Numbered from the stretch's first letter, positions 26,561-36,779 are shown. The stretch: DNA of 64,000 nt from Paenibacillus tyrphae (GCF_000722545.1 NZ_JNVM01000028.1:1-64000); one strand, 5' to 3'. Notes: generated by a model not told the origin, from the sequence alone. Program-made: numbers and translations.

Positions 26561-29500
26561 CACGGCGGTGGATTATCCACGGGAGCAGAGCATCGGCGCG
26601 CTGTTCGAGGCGCAGGCGTCGCGGACGCCGGAGCAGACGGCGGTTGTATGCGAAGATGCGAAGTTAACCTACCGCGAGCTGAACGAGCGGGCGAACTGTC
26701 TGGCACGGACGCTGCGGGCTGCAGGGGTGAAGCGCGATGAGCCTGTCGCCATCTTGGCCGAGCGTTCCGTCGAGATGGTGGTCGGGGTGCTGGCGATTTT
26801 GAAGGCCGGAGGCGCGTACGTGCCGATTGATCCGGAGTACCCGGAGGAGCGCATCCGATACCTATTAGACGATTCGAGGGCCAGACTGCTGCTCACGCAG
26901 CGCCGGGAGCTGGGGCGTACGAACTTTATGGGCACGGTCGTCGACCTGAACGATGAGGGTGCTTACCACGACGATGCAACGAACTTGGAGCCGATAAGCG
27001 GACCGGAGGATCTGGCGTATGTGATCTATACGTCGGGAACGACGGGCAAGCCGAAGGGCGTCATGGTCGAGCACCGCAACGTGGTCCGATTAGTAAAAAA
27101 TACGAATTACGTTCGGTTGGACGAAACGACGCGCATATTGCAGACGGGTGCCGTTGTGTTCGACGCGTCAACGTTCGAAATATGGGGAGCGCTGCTGAAC
27201 GGCGGGCAGCTGTATTTGGTCAGCAGCGACGTGATTCTGAACGCAGCCCGTTTGCAGGAAGCGATCCGGCAGTACGGCATCACAACGATGTGGCTGACCG
27301 CGCCGTTGTTTAACCAACTGACGCAGCAGAACAGCTGTCTGTTCGGCGACATGAACACGCTGCTCGTGGGCGGGGACGTATTGTCGGTACCGCACATCAA
27401 CCGGGTGGTGCGGGACAACCCGGGGCTGCGTTTGGTCAACGGCTACGGTCCGACGGAAAATACGACGTTCTCGACGACGCATGCAATTGCAGGGGAGCAG
27501 ACGGAAGCGGTGCCGATCGGCCGTCCGATTGCGAATTCGACGGCTTATGTGGTCGACCGCGGGATGAAGCTGCAGCCGGTCGGAGCGTGGGGCGAGCTGA
27601 TCGTCGGCGGGGACGGGGTAGCGCGGGGCTACTTGAACCGCCCGGAGCTGACGGCGGAGAAGTTTATCGCCAGCCCGGTGAGCGAAGGAGAGCGCTGCTA
27701 CCGGACGGGAGACTTGGCGCGCTGGCGTGTGGACGGGACGCTGGAATACAAAGGCCGGATCGACGAGCAGGTGAAAATCCGGGGCTACCGGATCGAGTTG
27801 GGCGAGGTAGAAGCGCAGCTGCTGCTCGTGGAAGGCGTGCGGGAAGCGGTCGTGATCGCGCGGGAGGACGAGCAGGGGCAGAAGCAGCTGTGCGCGTACT
27901 TTACGGCAGAGAGCGAGCTAAGCGCAGGGGAAGTGCGCAGCGCGCTGTCGCAGGAGCTGCCGGGGTACATGGTGCCGTCGTATTTCGTGCAGGTGGAGCG
28001 GATTCCGCTGACGCCGAACGGCAAAGTGGACCGCCAGGCGCTGCCTGCGCCAGAAGGAAGCGTCCAGACGGGAACGGAATACGTGGCCCCGCGAACGACG
28101 CTGGAAGCGCAATTGGCGCATATTTGGCAGGACGTGCTGGAGCTTCCGGCCGTAGGGATCAAAGACAATTTCTTTGATCTCGGAGGGCATTCTTTGCGCG
28201 CGACCAATCTGGTTTCCATCATTCAAAAAGAAATGCGGAAGAACGTGCAGCTTCGCGATGTGTTCCAGCATCCGACCATCGAACAGCTTGCGCAGGTGAT
28301 CGAGGCGATGGAACAAACCGCGTACGCCTCGATATCGGCTGCTGCGGAGAGCGACTATTATCCGGTGTCCTCGGCTCAAAAACGGATGTACCTGCTGCAG
28401 CAGTTCTCCGGCGTCGGGCTCAGCTATAATATGCCGGGCGTGATGAAGCTGGACGGGCCGCTGGATCGGGCCCGGATGGAGGAGGCGTTCCGCCGTCTCA
28501 TCGCGCGTCACGAAACGCTGCGCACCAGCTTTGACACGGTCAACGGCGGCGAACCGATACAACGGGTGCATCAAGAGGTCGGTTTTTCCGTAGAGTTCAT
28601 GCAGACCGGAGAAGAAGAAGCCGCCGGACTCGTGCAACGGTTCGTGCGCCCGTTCGATTTGACGCAGGCCCCGCTGTTCCGGGTCGGGCTGATCGAAACC
28701 GGGCAGGATCATCATATTTTGATGTTCGACATGCATCATATTATTTCCGACGGAACGTCCATAGGCGTTCTCGTTCAAGAGTTTGTCCGGCTGTACGGAC
28801 GGGAGGACTTATCGCCGCTTCCGATTCAGTATAAGGATTATGCCGTATGGCAGCAGGGGCAAAAACAAAGCGAGCGTTACCGCCGACAGGAGAGCTATTG
28901 GCTGGACGTTTTCTCCGGGGGCCTGCCCGTGCTCGACCTGCCGACCGATTATGCGCGTCCTGCGGTACGAAGCTTTAGCGGCAGCGTATATGAGTTTGTC
29001 CTTGACCGCAGACATAGCGAGGGACTCCGGCGGCTGGCGGCGCAAAGCGGGACGACGCTGTATATGGTGCTGCTTGCGGCGTATACTGCATTGCTCGGCA
29101 AATACAGCGGGCAGGAGGATATCGTGGTCGGGACTCCGATTGCGGGACGGCCGCACGCGGACTTGGGCGGCTTGATCGGCATGTTCGTCAACACTTTGGC
29201 GATCCGGAATGATCCGTCGGGAGAGAAAACGTTCCTTGCTTATTTGCAGGACGTCAGAGAACATGCGCTGCAGGCTTACGAAAATCAGGATTACCCGTTC
29301 GAAGAACTGGTCGAGCAGCTCAATATCCCGAGGGATATGAGCCGCAACCCGCTGTTCGATACGTTGTTCGTGCTGCAAAATACGGAACAAAAGGAGCAGC
29401 GGATCGACGGTCTGCAATTGGCCCCTTATCCGCAGGAGCACACGGTGGCGAAGTTCGACTTGAGCTTTCACGCGTCTGAGGATGGGGAGACGATCGGCTG

Positions 29501-32500
29501 CGGCTTCGAATACGCCACTGCGCTTTACAAGCGGGAGACCGTGGAACGGATGGCGGAGCATCTGGTCCGGCTCATCGATGCGGTTGTCGCTAATCCGCAA
29601 ACAAACTTAACGGCGATCCAGATCGGGACGCCGCAGGAACAGGCGCAGATTGTCGAGCAATTCAATGCTACGGCGGCGGATTATCCGCGGGAGCAGAGCA
29701 TCGGCGCGCTGTTCGAAGCGCAGGCGGTGTGTACCCCGGAGCAGACGGCGGTCGTGTGCGAGGACGCCAAGCTGACCTACCGCGAGCTGAATGAACAGGC
29801 GAACCGTCTGGCGCGGACGCTGCGGGCTGCAGGTGTGGAGCGCGACGAGCCGGTCGCGATCAGAGCCGAGCGCTCCGTCGAGATGGTGGTCGGGGTGCTG
29901 GCGATTTTGAAGGCTGGAGGCGCGTATGTTCCGGTCGACCCGGATTATCCGGAGGAGCGCGTCCGCTACCTGCTGGACGATTCGGGCGCCAAGCTGCTGC
30001 TGACGCAGCGCCGGGAGCTGGTGCGTGCGGACTTTGCGGGAACGGTCGTCGACCTGAGCGATGCCGGGGCTTACCACGACGATGCTTCGAATCTGGAGCC
30101 GATGAGCAGAGCGGACGACTTGGCGTATGTGATCTATACGTCAGGAACGACGGGCAAGCCGAAGGGCGTTATGGTTGAGCACCGCAACGTGGTCCGGTTA
30201 GTAAAAAATACGAATTACGTTCGGTTGGATGAAACGACGCGCATTTTGCAGACGGGGGCCGTCGTATTCGATGCGTCGACGTTTGAAATTTGGGGAGCGC
30301 TGCTGAACGGCGGTCAGCTGTATTTGGTGAGCAGCGACGTTATTTTGAACGCGGAACGTCTACGGAAAGCGATCCAGGAGTACGGGATCACAACGATGTG
30401 GCTGACCGCACCGTTGTTCAACCAGCTGACGCAGCAGAATAGCCGTCTGTTCGGGGACATGAACACGCTGCTTGTGGGCGGAGACGTACTGTCGGTGCCG
30501 CATATTAACCGAGTGCTGCGAGACAATCCCGGGCTGCGTCTGGTCAACGGCTACGGTCCGACGGAAAATACGACGTTCTCGACGACGCATGCGATTGTCG
30601 GCGAGCAGACGGAAGCGGTGCCGATTGGCCGTCCGATCGCGCATTCGACGGCTTATGTGGTCGACCGCGGGATGAAGCTGCAGCCGGTCGGAGCGTGGGG
30701 CGAGCTGATCGTCGGCGGAGACGGGGTGGCGCGGGGTTACTTGAACCGCCCGGAGCTAACGGCGGAGAAGTTTATCGCCAGCCCGGTGCGCGAAGGAGAG
30801 CGCTGCTACCGGACGGGAGACTTGGCGCGCTGGCGTGCGGACGGGACGCTGGAGTACAAAGGCCGGATCGACGAGCAGGTGAAAATCCGGGGCTACCGGA
30901 TCGAGCTGGGTGAGGTGGAAGCACAGCTCTTGCGCGTGGAAGGCGTGCGGGAAGCGGTCGTGATCGCGCGGGAGGACGAGCAGGGGCAAAAGCAACTGTG
31001 CGCGTACTTCACGACGGAGAATGAATTGATGGCAAGTGAGGTTCGAAGCGCGCTGTCGCAGGAGCTGCCGGGGTACATGGTGCCGTCGTATTTCGTGCAG
31101 GTGGAGCGGATTCCGCTGACGCCGAACGGCAAAGTGGATCGCAGAGCGCTGCCGGCACCGGAAGGAAACGTCCAGACGGGGGCGGAATACGTGGCCCCGC
31201 GGACTGCCGTGGAGCAAGCACTGGCGTCGGTGTGGCAGGCGGTTTTAGGAGTCAAAAAGATCGGAGTTATGGACAATTTCTTCGACCTTGGAGGCGATTC
31301 GATTAAATCGATTCAAATTTCCTCCCGGCTGTTTCAAGCAGGCTACAAGCTGGAAATGAAAGACTTGTTCCAATTCCCGACCATAGCCGCGCTCAGCGGA
31401 GTTGTACGGCCAGTAAGCCGCATTGCCGACCAAGGAGAAGTTGCGGGCGACATGAAGCTGACGCCGATTCAGCATTGGTTTTTCGGGCAGGAGCCGGCCG
31501 AACCGCATCATTTTAACCAGGCGGTGATGTTTTACCGGAAGGACGGCTTCGACGAAGCGGCGCTCCGTCAGGCGATGCGCCATATCGTTGGGCATCACGA
31601 CGCGCTGCGCACCGTTTACCGTAGGACGGAAAACGGCGGTTACGCCGCATGGAACCGCGGGGGCGACGAAGGCGAGCCGTTCACGCTGGATATCGCGGAT
31701 TTCACGGCCGAACCGGACTGCGCCGCGTCGGTTGAAGCGAAGGCGAACGAGATTCAAAGCGGCATTGATCTGAGCGCCGGACCGCTCATGAAGCTGGGGC
31801 TGTTCCGCTGCGCGGACGGAGATCATCTGCTAATCGTGATTCAGCATCTGGTCGTAGACGGGGTATCCTGGCGCATCCTGTTCGAGGATCTGGCGAGCGC
31901 CTACGAGCAGGCTGTCCAAGGCGAGACGATCCGCCTCCCGCATAAGACGGATTCGTTCCGGCTGTGGGCGGAGCGGCTGTCCCTTTACGCCGATGACCCG
32001 GCCATGGAGCGAGAACGCGCCTATTGGCGGCAAATTGCCCAGGCCGGGTACGAGCCGCTGCCCAAGGACGAGACGCCGGACCGGCTGGAAAGGCCGCTCC
32101 TTGCGGAAAGCGGAGCTGTTACGGCGGTATGGACCGAGCAGGAAACGGGGCAGCTTCTCAAGCAAGCGCACCGCGCTTACAACACCGAAGTGAACGATCT
32201 GCTGCTTACAGCCGTAGGTATGGCCGTTCACCGGTGGAGCGGGATGGAGCGGGTGCTGGTCAATCTGGAAGGCCATGGGCGAGAAGCCATTGTTCCGGAC
32301 ATGGATATTACGCGCACCGTGGGCTGGTTTACAACCCAGTTTCCGGTCGTGCTGGAGATGGACGCCGGCCAAGACGTATCACAGCGGATCAAGCGGGTCA
32401 AGGAAGGGCTGCGTCAAATTCCGCAAAAGGGGATCGGCTACGGAATCCTCCGCTATTTGTCCGCGCCTCGGGAGGGCGAAACGTTCGCGGTGCGGCCGGA

Positions 32501-35500
32501 GATCAGCTTTAACTATTTGGGGCAGTTCGACCAGGATATGGAAGTGAATGCGCTCCACGCCTCTCCATATTCCAGCGGCTCGCCGATCGGACCGGGCATG
32601 GCCAGAGCCTATACGCTCGATATTAACGGCATGATCTCGGGCGGCGTGCTTGAGCTGACGATCAGCTACAGCGGCCAAACGTACCGGAAGGAAACGATGG
32701 AGCGGCTGGCCGGACTGCTGGAAGCGAGCTTGAGGGAAGTCGTTGCGCATTGCGCTTCTAAGGAGCGGCCGGAGCTGACGCCTAGCGACATTTCGTTTAA
32801 AGGATTGACCATCGAAGAGCTGGATCAGCTTGTGGAACAGGCGGGAGCCGCCGGTGAGATCGAGAACGTGTACGCGCTCACGCCGATGCAGAAAGGGATG
32901 CTATTCTACAGCCAGTTCGACCGGCAATCGTCCGCTTATTTCGAACAGGTGACCTACGATCTGCAGGGAAGCTTCGATATCGAGGCCTTCGCCCAAAGCC
33001 TGAATCTGCTTGTACGCCGGCATGGGGCGCTGCGGACCAATTTTTATACCGACAGGGGAACGGAGCCGCTGCAGGTCGTCTACCGGAGCAGGGACTGCGG
33101 CTTCCATTACGGGGACCTGCGTGGGATGGAAGAAGCGGAGCGCAGCGCTTATGCGCAAGCTTTCGAGATCGCGGATAAGGCGAAAGGCTTCGACCTGAGC
33201 CGGGACGTGCTGATCCGCGTATCGATCCTGCGCACCGGGGAACGGGCGTATCGCTTTATCTGGAGCTTTCACCACATCGTCATGGACGGCTGGTGCCTGT
33301 CTCTGGTGAACAAGGAAGTGTTCGAAGGCTACAACGCCCTCCGGGAGCAAAGACAGCCCGAGCTTGTCCCGGCCGTGCCGTACAGCCGTTTTATCGAATG
33401 GCTGGAAGCTCAGGACGGCGAGGCGGCCGCCGCCTATTGGCGCGAGTACTTGTCCGGCTACGAGCAGCGGACGGCGCTGCCGAGAACGAAGCCGTGCAAG
33501 GCGGAGGGCTACGGTCCGGGTGAATGGAGCTGCGGGCTGGGCAAATCGCTCACCGAGCGGATGAACCGGACGGCGAAGAAGCATCAGGTGACCGTGAATA
33601 CGCTGATGCAGACCGCGTGGGGCGTCATTTTGCAGAAGTACAACAACAACGGAGACGCCGTGTTCGGCAGCGTCGTATCGGGCAGGCCGTCCGATATTCA
33701 AGGGGTGGAAGGGATCGTCGGCTTGTTTATTAATACGATCCCGGTGCGCATCCGCTGCGAGGCGGAAGAGACCTTCGCGGAAGCGATGAAGAGGACCCAG
33801 GAGCAAGCGCTGGCCTCCAACGCCTACGATACGTATCCGCTGTTCGAGATTCAGGCGCTGACTGAGCAAAAGCACGATTTGATCAGTCACATCATGGTGT
33901 TCGAAAACTATCCGGTAGAGGAGCAGGTGGAGCAGCTCGGAAGTCCCGAGGAGGAGGCTTTTGAGATCGGCAATGTGTCGGTATTCGAGCAGACGAATTA
34001 CGATTTCAACCTGGTGGTGCTGCCAGGCGAAGAGATCCGGGTAAGCTTCGGCTACAATACGCTGGCGTACGATGAGGACGAGATCCGGCGCATTCAGGGG
34101 CATTTTGTCCATGTTCTGGAGCAGGTCATGGATAACCCGCACCTTCGCGTGAGCGAGCTGGAGCTGACGACGCCGGAGGAAAAAGAGCGGCTCGTCCGGG
34201 CGTTCAACGCGACGGCAGCGGATTATCCGCGGGAGCGGACCGTGCATGGCCTGTTCGAAGAGCAGGCGGCGCGTACGCCAGACCGGACGGCGGTCGTCTG
34301 GGAAGACGTGCGGCTGACCTACAGCGAGCTGAACGAGCGGGCGAACCGGCTGGCGCATACGCTGCGGGCCGAAGGGGTGCGGCCGGACAAGCTTGTCGCG
34401 ATTATGGCGGAGCGGTCGCTTGAGATGATCGTCGGCGAGCTGGCGATTCTCAAAGCCGGAGGCGCTTATGTGCCAATCGATCCCGAATATCCGGAGGAAC
34501 GGATTCGTTACATGCTGAAAGACTCGGGCGCACAGCTCTTGCTGCTGCAGGACCGTCTGCGGGAGCGCGTTTCTTTTGACAGCAAAGTCATCGTGCTGGA
34601 CGACCCTCAGGCCTACGGAGACGACGGTTCGAATCCGGAGCACGCCAGCGGGCCGGACAGCCTGATCTACGTGCTCTACACGTCGGGAACGACGGGTCAG
34701 CCTAAAGGGGTGATGGTCGCGCACCGCAGCGTCATCAATACAATCCGTTGGTTCCATGCCAGGTACTTCGGACAAGTCCGGCCGCGGATGATTTTGACGG
34801 CGGAATATACGTTCGATCCCAGCGTGGAGCAGATGTTCGGCATGCTGCTGCACGGCGGCGAGCTGCACGTTATTCGTAAGGAGACGCTTTTGAGCAAGCG
34901 GCGTCTTTTGGATTATATAGCTGCCAACGAAATCCAAATCCTGGATCTTCCCCAAGCGCTCATGCGGGAATTTCTGGCCGGGGAAGACGAGGAGGTCCAT
35001 CCTTCGCTGCGCGTCTTGATTTGCGGAGGAGAGCGGCTGGAGGATTCCTTAAAAGAAAAATTGGTCCGCAAAGGCTACGCGCTTCACAACCATTACGGTC
35101 CGACCGAGACGACGATCGATGTGCTTGCCGGCCAATGCGAAGCAGGGTTTCCAGTCACGTTAGGGAAGCCGATCCACAATACCGCAGCCTATATTTTGAA
35201 TCGGCATAGGCAATTGCAGCCTGTAGGCGTGCCAGGCGAGTTGTATATTTCCGGTGACGGGCTGGCCAAAGGGTACCTGAACCGTCCGGAGCTGACGGCG
35301 GAGAAGTTTGTCGCCAATCCGTTCGCGCCGGGCGAGCGGATGTACGGCACGGGCGATTGGGCGAGATGGCTGCCGGACGGAACGATCGAGTTTGCGGGCC
35401 GCATTGACGATCAAGTCAAAATCCGCGGGTACCGGATCGAGCTTGGCGAGGTGGAGGCGCAGCTGATGAAGGTGCCGTCCGTCCGGGAAGCCGTCGTCGT

Positions 35501-36701
35501 TGCGATCGCGGACGAGGGCGGACTGCAGTTGTGCGCGTATGTCACTGGAGACCGGGAGCTTGCCGCAGGCGAGCTGCGTGATGCTTTGGCCGCAACGCTG
35601 CCGGGGTACATGGTTCCGGCGTATTTTGTGCCTGTGGAGCGCATGCCGCTGACTTCCAGCGGAAAGATCGACCGCAAGGCGCTGCCGGCTCCGGACGGAA
35701 GCATGCGGACGGGAATGGAGTACACCGCGCCCCGCACAGGGACGGAAGAACGGCTGGCGCAGATCTGGCAGGAGGTGCTGGGCGTTCCGCGCGCCGGGGT
35801 GAAGGATAATTTCTTCGCCTTGGGAGGGCACTCGCTCAAGGTGCTGGAGCTGGTGCGCAAAATTCATAGGGAGACGAGCATCGAGCTGCCGATTCGCGCC
35901 GTATTCGAATCGCCGACGGTCGAAGGGCTTGCGCGCGAGCTAATGAAATCCGAGCTGGAGCGGAACGCCGGTTACCCGGTCGTCAAGTTAAATGAGAGTG
36001 GCCCGATCAACCTGTTCTGCTTCCCTCCGATGATCGGCTATGGGCTTGCTTTTGCCGAGATGGCCAGACTGCTGGAAGACCGCTGCGTCGTCTACGGCCT
36101 CGACTTCATCCAGGACTGCGGGCATGAGGAAGAGCTGCTGGAGCGCTACGTGGAGCATATCGTCAGCATTCAAGACACGCAGCCTTACATACTGCTCGGC
36201 TATTCGACGGGAGGCAATCTGGTGCACGAAGTGGCCAAAGCGCTGGAAAGCAGAGGGTATGCGGTGTCCGATATCATCATGATCGATTCCATCAAGAGCA
36301 GTGAAATCATTGACTTGACCAGAGAGGAAACGGTCCGGGAAATCGATCTTCTGCTGGAACAAATCTCCGAACCGTATAAGCAAATTTTGACGGAGACGTA
36401 TAAGCAAAAAATATACGACTACGCCATGTACAAAAACGGGCTGCTGAATACGGGAACGGTCCGGGCTGACATTCACGGCTTCGTGGCCGCAGGCACCGGC
36501 GCAGAGGATGCGGCGCCAGGCAACCGCTTGTTATGGAAGGAGTCGACGGAAGGAAGCTATGCGGAATATTCGTTGATCGGCAATCACGACGAGGTGCTGG
36601 AATCCGGTTTCGTCGAAGAAAACATCAAAGGCATCCAAGCAATCCTGCAGCAAATCGCCGAAAAAACGTCCGGTACCCGCGTCGAGTCTCATTTGGTATA
36701 G
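25785..36701 (+). CDS. triE: Three-module nonribosomal peptide synthetase with thioesterase, TriE-like
   Basis: About 3,640 residues. Order: C-terminal lobe of a C domain only (about 25785-26560), A-PCP, LCL-A-PCP-E, DCL-A-PCP, TE. The codes give Val/Ile, D-Val/Ile and an unrecognised residue, matching the last three residues of tridecaptin in number and L-D-L order. The thioesterase (about 35970-36690) has GYSTGG as the nucleophile elbow, an Asp in MIDS and a His in GNHDEV, and should release the chain; tridecaptin is linear, so hydrolysis is expected. It follows the first synthetase after 216 bases and ends at an intrinsic terminator. Start chosen as TTG 25785 on Shine-Dalgarno spacing; ATG 25779 would add two residues. 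NRPS identity is certain, TriE equivalence is inferred. Confidence 0.93.
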   Translation: MTALFEKEKAYWSGKFEGEDHISCLPYDRVGPVLNGETGSGIRTGGLRTYSGSLPPDLSQRLMSITGGSPWAAFIVLLAGIKSLLHTYTGEENVVVAVPTVADANQGAALINPLLLLKNNVNHQTAFKALLAQIKSSVGEAIEHQSFPFWNYIDHLHVPHDSEGVPVIHTVVAMKSLHTNDYKEHAAAELELQFELDQGAIRLNVSYDEQRYREETIVRFTNRLNRFFAAVLFQPELRLQDADVLTEDEKAKIVEQFNATAVDYPREQSIGALFEAQASRTPEQTAVVCEDAKLTYRELNERANCLARTLRAAGVKRDEPVAILAERSVEMVVGVLAILKAGGAYVPIDPEYPEERIRYLLDDSRARLLLTQRRELGRTNFMGTVVDLNDEGAYHDDATNLEPISGPEDLAYVIYTSGTTGKPKGVMVEHRNVVRLVKNTNYVRLDETTRILQTGAVVFDASTFEIWGALLNGGQLYLVSSDVILNAARLQEAIRQYGITTMWLTAPLFNQLTQQNSCLFGDMNTLLVGGDVLSVPHINRVVRDNPGLRLVNGYGPTENTTFSTTHAIAGEQTEAVPIGRPIANSTAYVVDRGMKLQPVGAWGELIVGGDGVARGYLNRPELTAEKFIASPVSEGERCYRTGDLARWRVDGTLEYKGRIDEQVKIRGYRIELGEVEAQLLLVEGVREAVVIAREDEQGQKQLCAYFTAESELSAGEVRSALSQELPGYMVPSYFVQVERIPLTPNGKVDRQALPAPEGSVQTGTEYVAPRTTLEAQLAHIWQDVLELPAVGIKDNFFDLGGHSLRATNLVSIIQKEMRKNVQLRDVFQHPTIEQLAQVIEAMEQTAYASISAAAESDYYPVSSAQKRMYLLQQFSGVGLSYNMPGVMKLDGPLDRARMEEAFRRLIARHETLRTSFDTVNGGEPIQRVHQEVGFSVEFMQTGEEEAAGLVQRFVRPFDLTQAPLFRVGLIETGQDHHILMFDMHHIISDGTSIGVLVQEFVRLYGREDLSPLPIQYKDYAVWQQGQKQSERYRRQESYWLDVFSGGLPVLDLPTDYARPAVRSFSGSVYEFVLDRRHSEGLRRLAAQSGTTLYMVLLAAYTALLGKYSGQEDIVVGTPIAGRPHADLGGLIGMFVNTLAIRNDPSGEKTFLAYLQDVREHALQAYENQDYPFEELVEQLNIPRDMSRNPLFDTLFVLQNTEQKEQRIDGLQLAPYPQEHTVAKFDLSFHASEDGETIGCGFEYATALYKRETVERMAEHLVRLIDAVVANPQTNLTAIQIGTPQEQAQIVEQFNATAADYPREQSIGALFEAQAVCTPEQTAVVCEDAKLTYRELNEQANRLARTLRAAGVERDEPVAIRAERSVEMVVGVLAILKAGGAYVPVDPDYPEERVRYLLDDSGAKLLLTQRRELVRADFAGTVVDLSDAGAYHDDASNLEPMSRADDLAYVIYTSGTTGKPKGVMVEHRNVVRLVKNTNYVRLDETTRILQTGAVVFDASTFEIWGALLNGGQLYLVSSDVILNAERLRKAIQEYGITTMWLTAPLFNQLTQQNSRLFGDMNTLLVGGDVLSVPHINRVLRDNPGLRLVNGYGPTENTTFSTTHAIVGEQTEAVPIGRPIAHSTAYVVDRGMKLQPVGAWGELIVGGDGVARGYLNRPELTAEKFIASPVREGERCYRTGDLARWRADGTLEYKGRIDEQVKIRGYRIELGEVEAQLLRVEGVREAVVIAREDEQGQKQLCAYFTTENELMASEVRSALSQELPGYMVPSYFVQVERIPLTPNGKVDRRALPAPEGNVQTGAEYVAPRTAVEQALASVWQAVLGVKKIGVMDNFFDLGGDSIKSIQISSRLFQAGYKLEMKDLFQFPTIAALSGVVRPVSRIADQGEVAGDMKLTPIQHWFFGQEPAEPHHFNQAVMFYRKDGFDEAALRQAMRHIVGHHDALRTVYRRTENGGYAAWNRGGDEGEPFTLDIADFTAEPDCAASVEAKANEIQSGIDLSAGPLMKLGLFRCADGDHLLIVIQHLVVDGVSWRILFEDLASAYEQAVQGETIRLPHKTDSFRLWAERLSLYADDPAMERERAYWRQIAQAGYEPLPKDETPDRLERPLLAESGAVTAVWTEQETGQLLKQAHRAYNTEVNDLLLTAVGMAVHRWSGMERVLVNLEGHGREAIVPDMDITRTVGWFTTQFPVVLEMDAGQDVSQRIKRVKEGLRQIPQKGIGYGILRYLSAPREGETFAVRPEISFNYLGQFDQDMEVNALHASPYSSGSPIGPGMARAYTLDINGMISGGVLELTISYSGQTYRKETMERLAGLLEASLREVVAHCASKERPELTPSDISFKGLTIEELDQLVEQAGAAGEIENVYALTPMQKGMLFYSQFDRQSSAYFEQVTYDLQGSFDIEAFAQSLNLLVRRHGALRTNFYTDRGTEPLQVVYRSRDCGFHYGDLRGMEEAERSAYAQAFEIADKAKGFDLSRDVLIRVSILRTGERAYRFIWSFHHIVMDGWCLSLVNKEVFEGYNALREQRQPELVPAVPYSRFIEWLEAQDGEAAAAYWREYLSGYEQRTALPRTKPCKAEGYGPGEWSCGLGKSLTERMNRTAKKHQVTVNTLMQTAWGVILQKYNNNGDAVFGSVVSGRPSDIQGVEGIVGLFINTIPVRIRCEAEETFAEAMKRTQEQALASNAYDTYPLFEIQALTEQKHDLISHIMVFENYPVEEQVEQLGSPEEEAFEIGNVSVFEQTNYDFNLVVLPGEEIRVSFGYNTLAYDEDEIRRIQGHFVHVLEQVMDNPHLRVSELELTTPEEKERLVRAFNATAADYPRERTVHGLFEEQAARTPDRTAVVWEDVRLTYSELNERANRLAHTLRAEGVRPDKLVAIMAERSLEMIVGELAILKAGGAYVPIDPEYPEERIRYMLKDSGAQLLLLQDRLRERVSFDSKVIVLDDPQAYGDDGSNPEHASGPDSLIYVLYTSGTTGQPKGVMVAHRSVINTIRWFHARYFGQVRPRMILTAEYTFDPSVEQMFGMLLHGGELHVIRKETLLSKRRLLDYIAANEIQILDLPQALMREFLAGEDEEVHPSLRVLICGGERLEDSLKEKLVRKGYALHNHYGPTETTIDVLAGQCEAGFPVTLGKPIHNTAAYILNRHRQLQPVGVPGELYISGDGLAKGYLNRPELTAEKFVANPFAPGERMYGTGDWARWLPDGTIEFAGRIDDQVKIRGYRIELGEVEAQLMKVPSVREAVVVAIADEGGLQLCAYVTGDRELAAGELRDALAATLPGYMVPAYFVPVERMPLTSSGKIDRKALPAPDGSMRTGMEYTAPRTGTEERLAQIWQEVLGVPRAGVKDNFFALGGHSLKVLELVRKIHRETSIELPIRAVFESPTVEGLARELMKSELERNAGYPVVKLNESGPINLFCFPPMIGYGLAFAEMARLLEDRCVVYGLDFIQDCGHEEELLERYVEHIVSIQDTQPYILLGYSTGGNLVHEVAKALESRGYAVSDIIMIDSIKSSEIIDLTREETVREIDLLLEQISEPYKQILTETYKQKIYDYAMYKNGLLNTGTVRADIHGFVAAGTGAEDAAPGNRLLWKESTEGSYAEYSLIGNHDEVLESGFVEENIKGIQAILQQIAEKTSGTRVESHLV
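26561..28330 (+). other. NRPS module 11 (A-PCP), L-Val/Ile
   Basis: The pocket code DAFWLGGTF is the common valine code of gramicidin, tyrocidine and fusaricidin-type synthetases. The carrier has GGHS. There is no E domain. Confidence 0.85.
26581..28080 (+). repeat. Direct repeat of Val-type A domains; second copy at about 29689-31188
   Basis: The A domains of modules 11 and 12 are near-identical at an offset of 3,108 bases and carry the same pocket code. The carriers that follow differ (GGHS against GGDS), as expected since only module 12 has an E domain. Confidence 0.82.
28331..32840 (+). other. NRPS module 12 (LCL-A-PCP-E), D-Val or D-allo-Ile
   Basis: The code is again DAFWLGGTF. The E domain (about 31440-32800) has QHLVVDG instead of HHLVVDG: the first His is Gln, while the second His, the one regarded as catalytic, is kept. 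EGHGRE and the NYLGQFD motif are intact, so epimerisation is still likely. Confidence 0.82.
32841..35960 (+). other. NRPS module 13 (DCL-A-PCP), specificity not recognised
   Basis: The pocket code reads DPEDIGHID, which I do not recognise. Glu239, Ile299 and Gly301 resemble the Lys code of bacitracin synthetase (DAESIGSVC), and the pocket is acidic, so a basic or polar residue is possible. Tridecaptin A1 has L-Ala here. The A domain is clearly more diverged from its neighbours than the others are. Confidence 0.7.
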
Positions 36702-36725
36702 CGAACGGATATCGACCCAATTCAT

Positions 36726-36779
36726 CCTGATCGAACGGGGAGCCTTTCAGGCCCACGAATCGATCGGGATTCTTTTTTT
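36726..36779 (+). terminator. Intrinsic terminator of the synthetase operon
   Basis: CCTGATCGA (36726-36734) pairs with TCGATCGGG (36760-36768), and a competing 5-bp hairpin (36757-36772) is followed directly by seven T at 36773-36779. Confidence 0.8.
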
